Made by a program: the position numbers and the translations under genes | DNA from: Hemerocallis citrina | Lineage: Eukaryota > Streptophyta > Magnoliopsida > Asparagales > Asphodelaceae | NCBI GenBank assembly: GCA_017893485.1 | Contig: CM030360.1 | Coordinates: 146,196,516-146,260,515 of the forward strand | Direction of reading: 5' to 3' | Length of the DNA stretch: 64,000 nucleotides | Shown here: piece by piece, positions 1-12,180 of the stretch | Layout: every line of letters starts with the position of its first letter | Position numbering within the stretch: the stretch's first letter is position 1 | Notes under the pieces: model-generated | Databases searched by the model: none | Told to the model about the DNA's origin: nothing | What the model saw: the letters and a program-made list of their open reading frames with translations, nothing else

Positions 1-985
1 TGCTGCAGTGGAGCCAGGCAGCGACGGGGTGGAGCTGACGATGGCACGACAAGGAGGCTGGAGGTTGGGTGTGAGCAGGAGAGCATCGGTTGGGTTTCTT
101 TGGAGTCGAAATCGAGGAAAGTCGGGGTGAGGGCGAGGGCGAGGGCGACAACGAAGCTCGGGCAATGAGGAGGACGGTGGAAATGGCAGTGCGAGGAGGG
201 CTCGAGCGATTGACGACGATAAGGGAGAGAGACAATGGTAGGGCGGCGGAGACGAGGAGGCTGGGGGCGGTGCGAGGAGCGGCAGGTGCAGGCAGTGTCG
301 AGAAACAGCAAGGGCGGATGGAGCTCAGATGAGATGGAGAGGTCTTCTGTTGGGTTTTCTGAAGAAACATAGGAGGGGAGAGAGAGTGGAAGAGAGAGAT
401 ACAGTTGGGGAGGGTTAATTGATTTAATTAATGGGGGAGATTAATTAGAGGGGATTAAGGAATTAAGGAGATAATTAATAGGGATTTAGTGGTTAGTTAT
501 GAGTAGTGGAGAGTGATTTAAGAAAAGTAGAGTTGTGGTGAATGTGAGGGGAGTTGGAAATATCTGAAAAAAATTGTGTTAGTGGGTTTAAGTTGGGTTA
601 ACGGGTTGGGTACACAAAAGTGGCTTGGGTTTGGGCTTATAATAATAACAAAAGAAAACAATATTGTTTGGCAGGTTGAGTTTAGAATTTGTGTTCAAAA
701 AGATGATGAACTTGAAAATACAACTCAGGTTCAAGAGAAGGAATAAAATTTGCATTTTAAAAAAATAGAATTACAAGAATACAATGAGAGAAAAGAATAC
801 AATTCAGTGCAATCAGAAAGTACAATCAGAGAATGGGTTGGGAATCTAGCTTAAATACAAGAACTGGTTATTCAATGAATGTAATCGGGTTCAAGAGAAT
901 AAAATAATTTATAGAAAAAATTGAAATACTCGAATACGAATAAAATATAAAAGGGAAATCTGTATAATCAAAAATGGGGGTTACA
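1..985 (-). mobile_element. Terminal part of a noncoding LTR (same family as 27143-37164)
   Basis: No real gene. The block is GC-rich and purine-rich to about 360 and then AT-rich. It ends at 973-985 with AATGGGGGTTACA, the same terminus as the insertion that ends at 37164. The order of a GAC/GAG-rich stretch, then GGGTT-rich sequence, then an AT-rich tail matches 33500-34200 in the same orientation. Read on the minus strand the LTR would begin TGTAACCCCC. The other end lies outside the window, so it is unknown whether this is a solo LTR or part of an element. The short open frame at 90-332 is low-complexity Glu/Gly/Arg and is not supported. Confidence 0.6.
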
Positions 986-1965
986 TTAGTTATGCATGTA
1001 CATTGCACGTGTTTATTTGATTACAATGCACGTGTTTGTTTGGTTATACAACTCCAACTCTCCCATCAAAATATTAGAGATTAGAGATATACTAGTAATT
1101 TGCACGAGCGATACGCGTTCTAAACTATTTTTTTTTATAGAGTAAATAATATGACATAATCTGGCATCGAACCTGAGACCTCCCTTTACTAATGCATACT
1201 CTTTACATATTATCCCTAGTGGCACAAACTTTTATTTTATATGAGTGGCACTTTTGTAAAATAATTATGTCGTAAATAAATTTGAACTTTACGTGTATTA
1301 TGGCAACTAACAATAGTTCAGTAAATGAATGGTTTATATAAATCCCATTTAAAAATGAATTGTTGAGATTAGATAGTTGATTGTCTACAAATGACAACTA
1401 CAACTCTCCCATTATAGTATTAGAGATATATAAGGCGATGCATGGGTCTGTTTGTTAACACATGCGATGCATGTCTTAATAAATATTTTTTTATAGTAAA
1501 CATTCCGACGTTGTCTATAATCGAACATATGACCTCTTTTATATTAGTTATGCACGTGCATTGTATGTGTTTGTTTTTGTTACAATGTACGTGTTTGTTT
1601 GGTTACACAAACCCAACTCTCCCATTAAAATATTAGAGATAAAGTAATTTACAAGTGTGATGCTCGTCGTAATAAATATATATTTTTTAAAAGTAAAAAT
1701 GCCGATTCAGTGTGGCCTTGAACATGAGATCTCCTTTATATTAGCTATGCACGGGTTTGTTTGTCTACAAACGACAACTCCAACTCTCCTATTATAATAT
1801 TAGATATAGTAATTTACACACGTGATACACATCTTAATGGATATATATTTTTAAAAGTAAAACCTCCGACATAGGATGGCCTCGAACATGAGACTTCCTT
1901 CATATTAGTTATGTACACGCGATACACGTAAGTTGGTCTATTTACAAACGATAACTCAAACTCTT
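986..1965. repeat. Diverged tandem array, about 170-200 bp per unit
   Basis: Four to five diverged copies share the landmarks ttagttatgcacgtg, caactctcccat(t/c)a, tattagagata and a 'cgaac(a/c)tgaga(c/t)(c/t)tcc' block. Landmarks recur near 986, 1390, 1543, 1741 and 1907. The array ends in a (TA)n tract at 1968-1988. The LTR end at 985 abuts ttagt, which is internal to the repeat unit, so the LTR inserted into this array. No coding signal was seen. Confidence 0.6.
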
Positions 1966-1989
1966 TTATATATATATATATATATATTT

Positions 1990-2624
1990 GCAAACGGGTC
2001 TGTGTAAATAGACCCGTTGCAAATGGAAACCCCGGTCATTGGATCAAGTTCTTCTAGATCCAATGGATGTGATCTCCCCCGCCCATCTCCTTCTCTTCAC
2101 TTAAGTGAGGAGAGGGGGTATTTTGGGGTTTTCACCCACAAATAACTCTTCACCTTATTCACTCTCTCACTCACTATTTCTTTCAACGAACAGCAGTAAC
2201 TGTTTCAAAAAATAAATTTTTATAACCTAGGTCATTGTTTCAAACAACGATCTAGGTTATGAAAACTCGTTGTTTGAAACAAAGGCTATTGTTCGTTCAA
2301 AAATACATGTTTTTAACAGAGAGCAAGAGTAGATGTTTGAAACGAACAGTAGCCGCTATTTCAAACAACGACTTTGTATAACCTAGGCCGTTGTTTGAAC
2401 CCTAGCTTATGAAAAGTCATTATTTAAAACAACAGCTATTGTACGTTCAAAAAGACAGTGAGTGAGAGAGTGAAGGAGGTGAAGAGTTATTTGGGGGTGA
2501 AAACCCTAAAATACCCCTCTCCTCACTTAAGTGAAGAGAAGCAGATGGGCGGAGGAGATCACAGCCAACTTGATTGAATGGCCGGGGCTTCAGTTTGTAA
2601 TTGGTCTATGCAAACAAACCCAAT
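1990..2624. mobile_element. Foldback (inverted-repeat) non-autonomous element
   Basis: The two halves are inverted copies. Left 2035-2155 (ccggtcattggatcaag, then cacttaagtgaggagag, then ttttcacccacaaataac) reappears reversed at 2465-2590. The outer end at 1990-2017 is itself palindromic (GCAAACGGGTCTG ... AGACCCGTTGC). The centre, 2215-2440, contains further inverted copies of ataacctaggtcgttgttt. The terminal motif, the 'attggatcaag' block and the cacttaa/ttttcaccc landmarks are shared with the TIRs of MULE-A, so this is probably a distant non-autonomous relative. The right end is blurred by the adjoining Helitron. Confidence 0.7.
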
Positions 2625-3126
<502 letters not shown>

Positions 3127-3138
3127 TATATATATATA

Positions 3139-3568
3139 GCAAACAGGCATGTTTGCACAAACCTGTTGCAAAAGAAGATCCAGGCCATTGGATCGAATTG
3201 ATCAAGATCCAATGGCTCAGATCTTCCCTGTCGAATTCCCCGCCTCACTTAAACACTTAGGGGTATTATGGTGATTTCACCTCATTATGCCCTTTCACCC
3301 TCATTCTCCTTCTCTCTCACACTCAGTCTCCCTCTTCTCTCCCACTCCGACCGAAACCCAAAATCCAACGGCAATGAACCCTCCCCGACCACAGGTGCCT
3401 CCTCCTCCGACTCTTCACCGACCACCTCCCTCTCACACACTCTCTCTCACTCCTCCTATGCTCTCTCTCTCTCTCTCGTTCCCACTCTTGACCGAAACCC
3501 GAACACCCAAATCCCAACCCCCAAACCTCATTTCAACCTCCAATGCCTCCTCCTCCTCATCCCGACCG

Positions 3569-3622
<54 letters not shown>

Positions 3623-3755
3623 TCCCCCTACTCGCTCTTTTGTTCCCCAACCCACCTAAACCCCTCGTCCTCCAATCTTTGATAGATAATTGGGAACTTA
3701 GAATCCTAAATTGCTGATTAAATCCGAACACATTATTGACAACATATACGTCATA
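3139..3755 (+). repeat. Left terminal inverted repeat of MULE-A
   Basis: Matches 26880-27142 plus 37165-37504 in inverted orientation (see MULE-A). It contains the (CT)n tracts at 3460-3477 and 3571-3617, and open frames rich in Ser/Leu/Pro that come only from these tracts. The outermost 40 bp form a small palindrome (CAAACAGG ... CCTGTTG). Confidence 0.75.
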
Positions 3756-3759
3756 CACA

Positions 3760-4610
3760 TCGTTGACTCACGGTTTGCAAGATACGGTCATGTATCGTTT
3801 TATTTGCTTTTTTTTTATACATTGTCATATCTTGCAAACCATTAGTCGAAACTCACTTCTAGAAGTTACGTTAGCTTGTGTGTTGTGATTCCAAACTACT
3901 CACAAAGTTTTAGAAATTTTAGGGTGCCGTTTGTGCAGTTTTCCTCACGTATACAAAAAATAACAACTCTAATTTGTTATATTTTGAGTACAAAAACATT
4001 GAAAACCATGAAAATAGCCTCAAAAAATTACTATACCTGGCCCATAGGTCAGATTTACCACACACAAGCTAACACAACTTCTAGAAGTGAGCAACAACTC
4101 ATGGTTTGTAAGAAACGGCAATGCATCGCTTTATTTTGGTTTTTCTTGAAATAAAGTGATACATTATCGTATCTCACAAACCGCGAGTCGAAACTCGCAT
4201 CTACAAGTTGTGTTAGCTTGCATGTGCTAAGTCTGACCTACTCGCAAATTTTCAGAATTTTTGGTGGTCATTTGTGCTATTTTCTCATGTATCTCAAACA
4301 ACAACTCTAATTTGTTATATTTTGAATACGAAAACATATAAAACTGCACAAACGGATGCAAAAAAATTCCAACACTTTGTGAGCAGGTTGGATTTATCAC
4401 ACACAAGCTAACACAACTTCTAAAAATGAGTTTCGACTCACGGTCTGCAAGATATGGCCGTATATCGTTGTATTTGTTTTTTTAAAATAAAGTGATACAT
4501 TGTCGTATCTCGCAAACCGTGAGTCGAAACTCACTTATACAAGTTGTGTTAGCTTGTGTGTGGTGAATTCGACGCACTGGCAAAGTTTTGAAATTTTTGG
4601 TGGTTGTTTG
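3760..4610. repeat. Left subterminal array of palindromes (3 units of about 330 bp)
   Basis: Three units start near 3763, 4090 and 4426. Each opens with a palindrome of about 110 bp (gactcacggtttgcaagat ... atcttgcaaacc..gagtcg) around an A/T-rich centre holding tgtatcg-ctttatt and aataaagtgatacat. After it come cacttctagaagttg, gttagcttgtgtgtggtga and a block rich in tttgtgcagttttc. The same unit recurs four times at 25395-26530. The transcript, if any, would fold into long hairpins. No protein is supported here. Confidence 0.75.
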
Positions 4611-4669
4611 TGTGGTTTTCCCACATGTCTTGTTTCGTATCTATATATGAATAGTGTGATTCAATCTAT

Positions 4670-5797
4670 ATGATTAGTGTATTGATAATTGTTGTATTAT
4701 TTTTTATGTCAGATATGGAAAATGATAAAGAAAATTATGTTGCTGGCGATAATTTTGTGTGTGCACAAGAAGATGATGAATCTAGGCTACAAGTTGATGA
4801 GGAACTCACACCAAAGATATGTATGATGCTTCATACTTTAGATAAAGCCGAGAAATTTTATACGTCATATGATAGATGTGCGGATTTCAAAATACGTAAG
4901 GGTGAGAATAAATACAAGAGAATCGAAGTAGTTGATAAGTCATATTTATGTAATAAAGCTGGAAAGTCACCGAGTCAGCCTAATGATGCTAAATGGGGAA
5001 CTACTTCTAGAATGGGTTGCAAAGATTTCATTCGTGTAAAACTAAATGAAGAAACTAATACATGGGTTTTTATTTATTTAATGAACCACACAATCACAAT
5101 TTTACTTCACCCAGTAGAAGACATTTGTTGCCCCGAAACCATAGTGCGTCGAAATCCCAAAAAAGAATAATTGATCAACTTACCCAAGCTAGAATCCCTA
5201 CGTGCAAACAAATGCTTTTCTTTGAAAGTGCTAGTGGATGACACAATAAAATATGATTCACCAAACTGCAGCTAGAAATATAGAGAGAGACTCGAGGGAA
5301 GCTATGAAAGGACACAACCGGCGAATGCTCATTGAATTCTTCGAATCGCAAAAGTAGAAGGATCCTTTATTTTTTTATGATTACCAATTAGATCCCGAAT
5401 GCCGATTGTCTCATTGTATTTGCGTGGATGGTACCGCTAGGATGAATTATGAAGAATTTGGGGATGTGCTTTACTTTGATGCCACACATCACACGCACTG
5501 ATATAAAAATGTTATTTGTTACATTTGTTGGAATCAACCATCATTGGCAATCAACGTTCGTACCTTGTGGGTTCGATCCAAATGAGAATGTCTCTTCCTT
5601 TGTATGGTTCTTTGAAAAGTGGTTAGCAGTAATGAAACATGATCCATCCAGTATCGTAACAGACCAGGATCGTGGGATTGGTGTTGCACTGAAGAAAATT
5701 TTCCTTGAGACTCAGCATAGGTATTACATTTGGCATATTTTAGATAAGTTACCGCAAGAGGTGCGTATGTCGAATGATATCGATGAGTTTAATGATG
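4670..5797 (+). pseudogene. FAR1-type MULE transposase remnant, 5' part
   Basis: Reading frames from 4670-5170 and 5449-5797 match FAR1/FHY3-related transposases. An acidic N-terminus comes first, then a FAR1-like DNA-binding region (AEKFYTSYDRCADFKIRK ... SRMGCKDFIRVKLNEETN). Next is the MULE catalytic region, with FGDVLYFDATHH (first Asp kept), GINHHWQS, SSFVWFFEKW, IVTDQD (second Asp kept) and HRYYIWHILDKLP. The reading frame is broken by a stop and frame change between 5168 and 5449 and by a TGA just after the FDATHHTH stretch. It is cut at 5797 by the gypsy insertion and resumes at 19246. It cannot make an active transposase. Confidence 0.85.
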
Positions 5798-6361
5798 TGT
5801 TACCGCTAAATCTGGTGTGGGGGCAAACAGATAGAATTTGTGGATTCTTTGGGATGCCGAATAGTCAAACCTGAAATCTTTCCACCGGAGTTTGACCGTG
5901 ATCTCCCACTGTTAACCTGCAAAAAGTGCGAAACACCGGGATTGATCCCGGCGACGCACCCTCCGACGCTCAATTCAGTAATCAGAAAGATTATGAATGA
6001 GCTTTTACTGGCAAAAGATTAATTACCTGTTAATGGTGGGGGTTGGGGGGTATTTATAGCAGCCATAGGGACCAGTTTCGTGATAAGATCCCTAATTCCC
6101 AGTGAAAGGATAGGGCGAATCAGGGCCATTGATTATATATCACCATAAACCCTAATTCTACCCTGCTGGACCGGGTTCCTTGCGGGTTGGGACCCGCACC
6201 TAGTTGAGATGGATCCGTTCGTGGGTTATTGGGCTTTTGGAGAAAAGACCCAGTACCCCTTTCAGACCCGTTTGTAGCTGAAATTACCATTTTACCCCTG
6301 AGTTTTAAGATTCATACCCGATTTGGACGGTTCCGATTTAACCCTATTTTTAGCCATATCA
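5798..6361 (-). repeat. 3' LTR of the gypsy element
   Basis: Begins TGTTACCGC and ends CCATATCA on the plus strand. It aligns without gaps to 18682-19245. Confidence 0.92.
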
Positions 6362-6386
6362 CGAGCCTCCCACTCTCAAAGACTGA
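6362..6386 (-). promoter_or_regulatory. Polypurine tract
   Basis: On the minus strand a purine-rich stretch (GAGAGTGGGAGG) sits a few bases before the 3' LTR, where plus-strand DNA synthesis is primed in LTR retrotransposons. The position fits; function is inferred. Confidence 0.65.
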
Positions 6387-6789
6387 GTTTGATCAGCCTT
6401 TGAGGAGTAGTTTTACTATTTTAATGGCTTGCGGAGTTGTATCGGAGCCCAAATGAGGGGTGTTGGATCTCCGTATATGGTGATTTTCAGATCTAGTTGC
6501 ATACTCAAGGTTGTTCTTGAGCTTTCCTGGACTTCTGGTAATTTTTCTTAATTTTTATCTATTTTTCGGACTATTTATTTAATTTTGCAAAGTGGTGATT
6601 CGTTGTTCGGAGGTCTTAATTAATTATTCTAAGCAATAATTATTTACCCAGGGGCTCAAAAATATTTTCCCAATTTTATAATTATTTTTTAGAATTTTTA
6701 ATTAATATTCCTGAATTTTTAATCATTTTTTGCAATTTTTAGATAAATAATTCGATTTTAATAAATAAAAATTAATTTTTTAATCCGAT

Positions 6790-7795
6790 TTATGACGTGG
6801 CACGATCTGGGTCCTTCATCAGCATTGGGCGCGAACTTCTGGAGGATCGGACGGCCGAAGTAGCTCGGCAGCGTATTTCTCCGCTTGCAGAGGTCGGTGC
6901 CTCGGTAGCTCGGTTGGTCGTCCTCGGTGGCTCGGTAGCTCGGCACATAGCGAGCTGCCGAGCTACATGGTAAGATCTGGGGCATTCATCATGGTGCGAA
7001 TCATGAGGACGGGATTCAGATCACGAGAAAATGCTATCATGTCATTTTGTGGACGTGGCGTGATCTGAGCCGCTCATCATATTCTGGCGAGATTTTTGGA
7101 ACGATCCGATGGCTAGAGTGGTTCGGCATCATTTTTCTTCAGATGTGAGGGTCGGTACCTCGGTAGCTCGGCTGTATTGCTTTGGTGGCTCAGTAGCTCG
7201 GCCTCCGCTCCTTAGTAGCTCGGTGGCTCGGCTAAGCAGTTCGGTAGCTCGGCTGAGCACTTCGGTGGCTCGGCAGCTCGGGTCAAACCATTGGGCCACT
7301 CGGCTTTATCTGGAGCATTCGTCATGGCACGAATCACGAGGACAGGGTTCAGATCACGAGAAAATGTTATCTTTTCATTTTGTGGGCGTGGCGTGATCTG
7401 AGCCGCTGATCATGTTTGGACACGAACTTTGAGACAATCTGACAGTGAAAGTGGCTCGGCGGTATTTTTCTCCATATGTGGAGGTCGGTGCCCCGGTAGC
7501 TCTGCAGAGTGTCTCGATGGCTCAGCAAGTTACGATTCGTCGAGCCACGTGGTTGGATCTGGAGCGCTTATCATGGTGCGGATCTCGAAGTTGGAGGTTC
7601 AGATCACGAGAAAATGTTATCTTGTCATTTTGTGGGCATGTCGTGATCTGAGCCGCTGATCATATTTGGACACGAACTTTGAGACAATCTGACGGTGAAA
7701 GTGGCTCGGCGGTATTTTTCTCCATATGTGGAGGTCGGTGCCCCGGTAGCTCGGCAGAGTGCCTCGGTGGCTCGGCAAGTTACAGATTGCCGAAC
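6790..7795. repeat. Noncoding tandem repeats with CTCGGTAGCTCGG minisatellite
   Basis: Four long units start near 6793, 7055, 7386 and 7637. They share (g/c)gtg(g)cgtgatctgagc and gatcacgagaaaatg(c/t)tatc. Inside the units a 10-13 bp motif (ggtggctcggtagctcgg) is repeated a variable number of times (6890-6965, 7150-7285, 7490-7510, 7740-7790), which explains the unequal spacing (262, 331 and 251 bp). It lies between the 3' LTR and the opposite-strand gene. Open frames here are not credible. Confidence 0.8.
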
Positions 7796-7904
7796 TATGA
7801 TGTTAAGTAAACCATCACGACCTTCCTCTGAACCGTTGCAGCTTTCCCCATTCTGTCGTTCCGCCTCCCTTAATGGGCCCCCAAGCGTTACAAAAGCCCA
7901 ACCG

Positions 7905-8133
7905 TTGTCTCTTTGTCTATAAGTTCTCGCCCCCCCCCCACCCCTTAGCTCATTCATTCACTTTTACTCTCAAATTTTACTTTTGCTCTCGAGTTGCTCT
8001 GCTAGCGGAGATTTGAGCTCAAGGGCGGTTGCGCTAGCTGTCGCGAAGGCCAGGCAATTTTCGGCAAAGTTTTTCTGACCGTGAACGTCACATCAAGGTC
8101 TGTTCACTTAGCCTTAGATATTTATTCTACAAG
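7905..8133 (+). promoter_or_regulatory. Putative promoter and leader of the opposite-strand gene
   Basis: A TATA-like tgtctataagt at 7911-7921 is followed by a C-run and pyrimidine-rich sequence, then about 200 bp before ATG 8134. The spacing fits a plant Pol II promoter reading toward 8134. This is inferred from sequence only. Confidence 0.35.
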
Positions 8134-10351
8134 ATGTCACGAGTGTCCTCAGGTAGTGAGGCATCCTCCTCGGGGGGTCGGAGTGCCGAGGAAGGGAAAG
8201 GAGTGGTGAGCCGAAGTAAGGGGAAGGAGATAGTAGGGTCGTCTGCGACCGAGGAGAAGGAGAAGGGAGTGGTTCGGTCTCTGGTCGTCGAGTCGGTGGT
8301 GGAGGTCGAGAGACGAGCGGGCGAGATGGGTCGGATGCCACTGTGCTATCCGGCCATGGAGGGATAAGGCAGTACAGCGGCGAGCTGCTGACTAAGGCTG
8401 TCATTGGTCGTTCGGAGACCTACGAGGAGAACGACCCGAGGGAGGTTTCCGAGGTAGACGATAACCCCTCGGTTCTAACCGAGCGGGACCTACTCCAGAC
8501 TCGGAAGGGTTTCGCCATTCCCCGGGAATATACATTGATTCTCCCCGGCCCCGGAGTGCGAGCGAACACAGTCTTCTCGCCAGACTCCTGCGTCTTCTCC
8601 TATGACGCGTTGAATGTCGGCCTGCGTTTCCCCCTCCATCCCTTAGTGATGGTAGTCCTTCGATGGTATGGACTGTGCCCCATACAGTTCATGCCGAACA
8701 CGTGGCGCCACGTGCTCATTTTTCTGCTACAATGCCGAACAGCCAAAGTGGAGCCGGAGCTAGTCATCCTCCGAAGTTTATATCAAATCAACAGGATGAG
8801 CAAGCTCGAGCCTCGCTACTATCTGTCACCTCAGAAAGGAGTTAAGCTGATAGAGAATCCCGACTTGATAAAGTCATGGAAGGGGAAGTTTTTTCTGATC
8901 AAGGGCCCTTCGACGTGGGACTTCCCGACCCGGTGGAAGGAAGAGGAGCCGAAGTATGCGAAGTCTGAGCCAGTGTTGACCCCGGCCGAGGCAGAGGTGG
9001 CATCGAAGCTGATCGGTCTTCCGATGTTGAGTTGGAGGGAGATGACCGAGGAGGTGTTGCACGGGTTGGGCCTTAGTCCGATCGATCCAAGTACGCTCCT
9101 GACATCTCTATCTTTCTGCTTTACTTTCTTTGATGCCTTGTATACATTTTTTTTTCTAACTAGTTTTCCCTTTTACTTGGACAGAGGCTCCGAACATGGA
9201 CTTCAAGGGTATGATGGCTGAACGAAGCAAAGTAGCCGACGGCAAGAAGAGGAAGAGGACGAGCACGGGTCCCTCGTCTGGCCGACCCACCAAGGCACCT
9301 TCGGTAGTCGTCACCGCTTCTCCTCGGGAGCCATCCTCGGCGGTTGTTGTCCAGCCGACCCTCTCTGCCCCTGTAGGTGAGGGCTTCTCCATCGCGACGG
9401 CGCTGGCACTTGAGGCCCCGCCCTTGACCGAGCAGGCCGAGGCGATACTGACCGAGGCTCACAAGAAGCTGTTCGTTCCTAATTGGCGGGTGAAGAATCA
9501 CGATGGCTTCTTAAGGGACTCGGGGATGAGCATGCAGGCTGTTCGCCACCTCCCGACTCCGAAGGACCGAGCTGCCCTGAAGGCGGGGACGACCGGTGAC
9601 GACGCTCTCGAGGTAGCTCGGTCACTTGTGTTTTCCTTGCTGTTTCAAATTTTTCTTGAAAACTTTCTAAGTCTTTAGCTCGGTTTTGTTGTGCTCTAAC
9701 CACCTCTCCGTCCAGGCTACTTGCCACTTCGGCCATCTTCTCGAGGAGCATGCTGAGCAGGAGAGGGAACTGAAGGCCCTCAGCGACAAAGACCGAGCAG
9801 AGAGGGCGAGGGCTGTGAAGCAGCTCGAAGCAGAGCAGCATCGCTCGGATGCTCTGGCGGCCCAGGTTGCCGACCTCGAGGCAGCTTTGGTGCAAGCGAA
9901 GGAGAAGCTTGCTTCAGAGGTCGCAAAGGCAACCGAGGAGAGGGCCACAGCGGCAAGGGCTTTGGGGGTAGTGAAGTTGCAACAAGCCGAGGCCGTGGAA
10001 AAGGCGAGGTCGGAATCGAGGCCGAGGCTAAGAAGCACATGGAGGCAAACATGGAGCTGTCTTATGCCAGAGTGCTCGATCACGTCGAGGCTCGAGTTCT
10101 CGACTTCGACAGGTCGGGGTACAGGCTATGGCCTGGTGCCAAGGAGGAAGCTGAAGGGGAAGAGGAGGAGGATGAAGGAGAGGAAGGGGACGAGCCAAAA
10201 GGCGACGATGCTCCTGCCGACCTCGAGGCTATGGTGGCTAAATAAGGGGGTGACCAGGCTGTAGCCGACCCCCAAGGCAAAGCGGAGGAGGATGAGGGGC
10301 CATCTACCGAGGTGCCTATTTCTGAACTACCGCCCAAGGTGGCCCCTTGAT
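8134..10351 (+). pseudogene. Opposite-strand gene 1 of the Tat element ('putative gypsy type transposon' family)
   Basis: The gene starts at ATG 8134 with a Ser/Glu/Lys-rich N-terminus. The frame shifts near 8330-8370 into a globular region (LLQTRKGFAIPREYTL ... HPLVMVVLRWYGLCPIQFMP ... WKGKFFLIKG). This region resembles the Pfam 'putative gypsy type transposon' family found on the antisense strand of Tat elements. Intron 1 is 9091-9184 (gtacg...acag) and joins to a basic stretch KVADGKKRKRTS. Intron 2 is 9613-9715 (gtagc...ccag) and joins to a long coiled coil rich in Glu/Ala/Lys/Leu. Another frame change lies near 10010, followed by a very acidic tail ending at 10243-10245 or, in the alternative frame, near 10350. 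Its role in the element is unknown. The frameshifts make this copy non-functional. Confidence 0.75.
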
Positions 10352-10575
10352 CTTCTTGCTCTTGTAGTAAAAAAAATTTCTTGTATTGCCTTGTAGCGGA
10401 CTGGCCACTGCTTTTTGATATCAATGAAAATTTGGTTTTTGGCAAACTCGCTAAGTGTTGAAGTCTTTTTTGAACCTTGAAAATAATTGTCTTGAGATTT
10501 GGCTAAGTGTTGGGCACCGCCTCTTGTTCTTCATGTTGATATGCCTTCGTTTTTTAGGTTGTCGAGTCGAGTTCA

Positions 10576-11399
10576 ATGGCCGAAACCTCTCGTCTTCGCA
10601 CCGTCTTGAAAGCAGCGAAGCTGGCCCTCTCCCGTAGCCGAGAGTGTTTCCTCAAAGCAAGTTGGATCTAGAGGATCTCAAGGCAATGTCGAGGGAGTAT
10701 TTCTCCGAGCTGAAACAACTACGGAAGAGATCTCGCGAGGTTCGTCTTGAAGGCGAGGTGGATTTGCTTAGGAAGACGTTGTTTGACGCTGAGAAGGAGA
10801 AAGGCGAACTACTGGTGGAGGTTCATCACCTGAAGATAGCAGAAGAAGAACTTTTGGCAGAGGAAGAGGAGTTAGCTTCAGCAGTGGGTAAGTTGATGGT
10901 CGAGCACGATGAGTTGACAGCGAAGGTTGACGAGCTGAGGAGGGTTACAGTCGACAAAAGCATCGAAGTGACCCATCTTCGTCGAATTACAGCCGACAGC
11001 TCGGGAGCCACAGGATCTGCTCAACTTCCTCGTTTTAAAATATTTATGAAGGATGCTACTCTGAAGGATCGAATCGTTGAGCTTGAGGAGGAGGTGGCCC
11101 GATTCAGACCTCAGCCTGAAAGGATTAACGTCAGAAGCACGTCGTGTACTCGCAAAGAGCGTGAGAAGGGAATCTCGTTTTATGAGCTCGCGACTCGTTT
11201 GCCTGCCGTTAGGCAGAGTCCAGCGGACGCTCAAAGTGGAGTGGCCGCTTCGTCTAGTGGCGCTTCGGTTGGAGCCATGGTCAGAGGCAGTACTGAAGAG
11301 GTGTCTCGGTTCACTGGTCTAGAGATGAGCTCCGAGGTTGGGCGACGCCGTCCCCGGGTGTCTTTGAACCAAAACATTCCTGTTCCGAAGAAACGTTGA
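10576..11399 (+). pseudogene. Opposite-strand gene 2 of the Tat element (coiled-coil protein)
   Basis: ATG 10576 opens MAETSRLRTVLKAAKLALSR. A frame change around 10630-10650 leads into a 250-residue frame at 10644-11399. That frame is dominated by heptad-like coiled coil (EVDLLRKTLFDAEKEKGELL; ELASAVGKLMVEHDELTAKV), then a Ser/Ala/Gly-rich linker and a basic C-terminus ending VPKKR. A pyrimidine-rich stretch ending in ag sits just before the start, so it could be a 3' exon of gene 1 rather than a separate gene. I know no family beyond 'coiled coil'. Confidence 0.55.
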
Positions 11400-12180
11400 A
11401 TAAGTTGTTGTAATTATGCCTCTTTGAGTCTTTGTAGTCCCTTTTAGTAGAGTAGTTTGGCCTTGTAACCTATGTTCCTTTGAACTTTAATAGAAGTGAG
11501 GGCTTGTTTAATTCTCTAGCGTTTGTGTGTTTGCATGTTTTGTTAGTACTTTGTTATTTGTTTGGTACCACTTGTAACTCGCTTATGAGCAAGGGATAGA
11601 AGCGAAGCCGAACCAAGCTTTGAGCTCCGCGTTCTTTGCCAGAGTAGGTCCCGCCTGATGTAGGAGAAATTCCGAATGGTGAACCACTTCTAGCCCGCTC
11701 GATGTAGAAGACGGTATGGACCACGAGAAAACGCTATCTTGTCGTTTTGTGGTCGTGGATGTCTGATCAAGGCGTTTCTCCCTAATATGCAGCTTGGAAT
11801 GCGAGTGGCTCGGGAATGTATGCTTGAATATCTTCATCAGTTATCCAGTCAAGTGAAGCAATGGGGCATTCATTCAAGTACAACTCCTCCAACTTTTGAC
11901 AACTACTCAGAATCAGAAGCAAATCTTCCTTCTTTTAGGCTCGGAATGTCAACCTCGTGAACTTGAGATTGATAAGCAGTGCTATGGTTTTTGCAGCCTC
12001 CAATGTTATGGCCGCTGCGAATTATAAGAGAAGCCAGTATCTTGCAGTGGGGAGTAGCCTCTTGAAGAATTACTTCATCTGTAAACGAATCATAATAACC
12101 AAAGGTTATTTCCTCCAAGTACTCTTCTCCCATGTCTAGTATAGTTGTAGAAACGATCAGTTATCCAGCCAAGTGATTTG
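11400..12180. other. Noncoding stretch between opposite-strand genes and pol
   Basis: No gene is supported. 11580-11860 contains diverged relatives of the 116-bp repeat (attccgaatggtgaacc, cttctagcccgct). The stretch 11410-11510 looks like the 3' end of the opposite-strand transcript (T-rich, tgaactttaatagaag), but no clear poly(A) signal was identified. Confidence 0.5.

Noticed and set aside
3268..3758. Ser/Leu/Pro-rich and Arg/Glu-rich open frames on both strands
   Set aside because: They come from (CT)n tracts in the MULE-A TIR; no domain or codon bias.
10080..10445. Ser-rich minus-strand frame
   Set aside because: Complement of the acidic GAG/GAA tail of the antisense gene.
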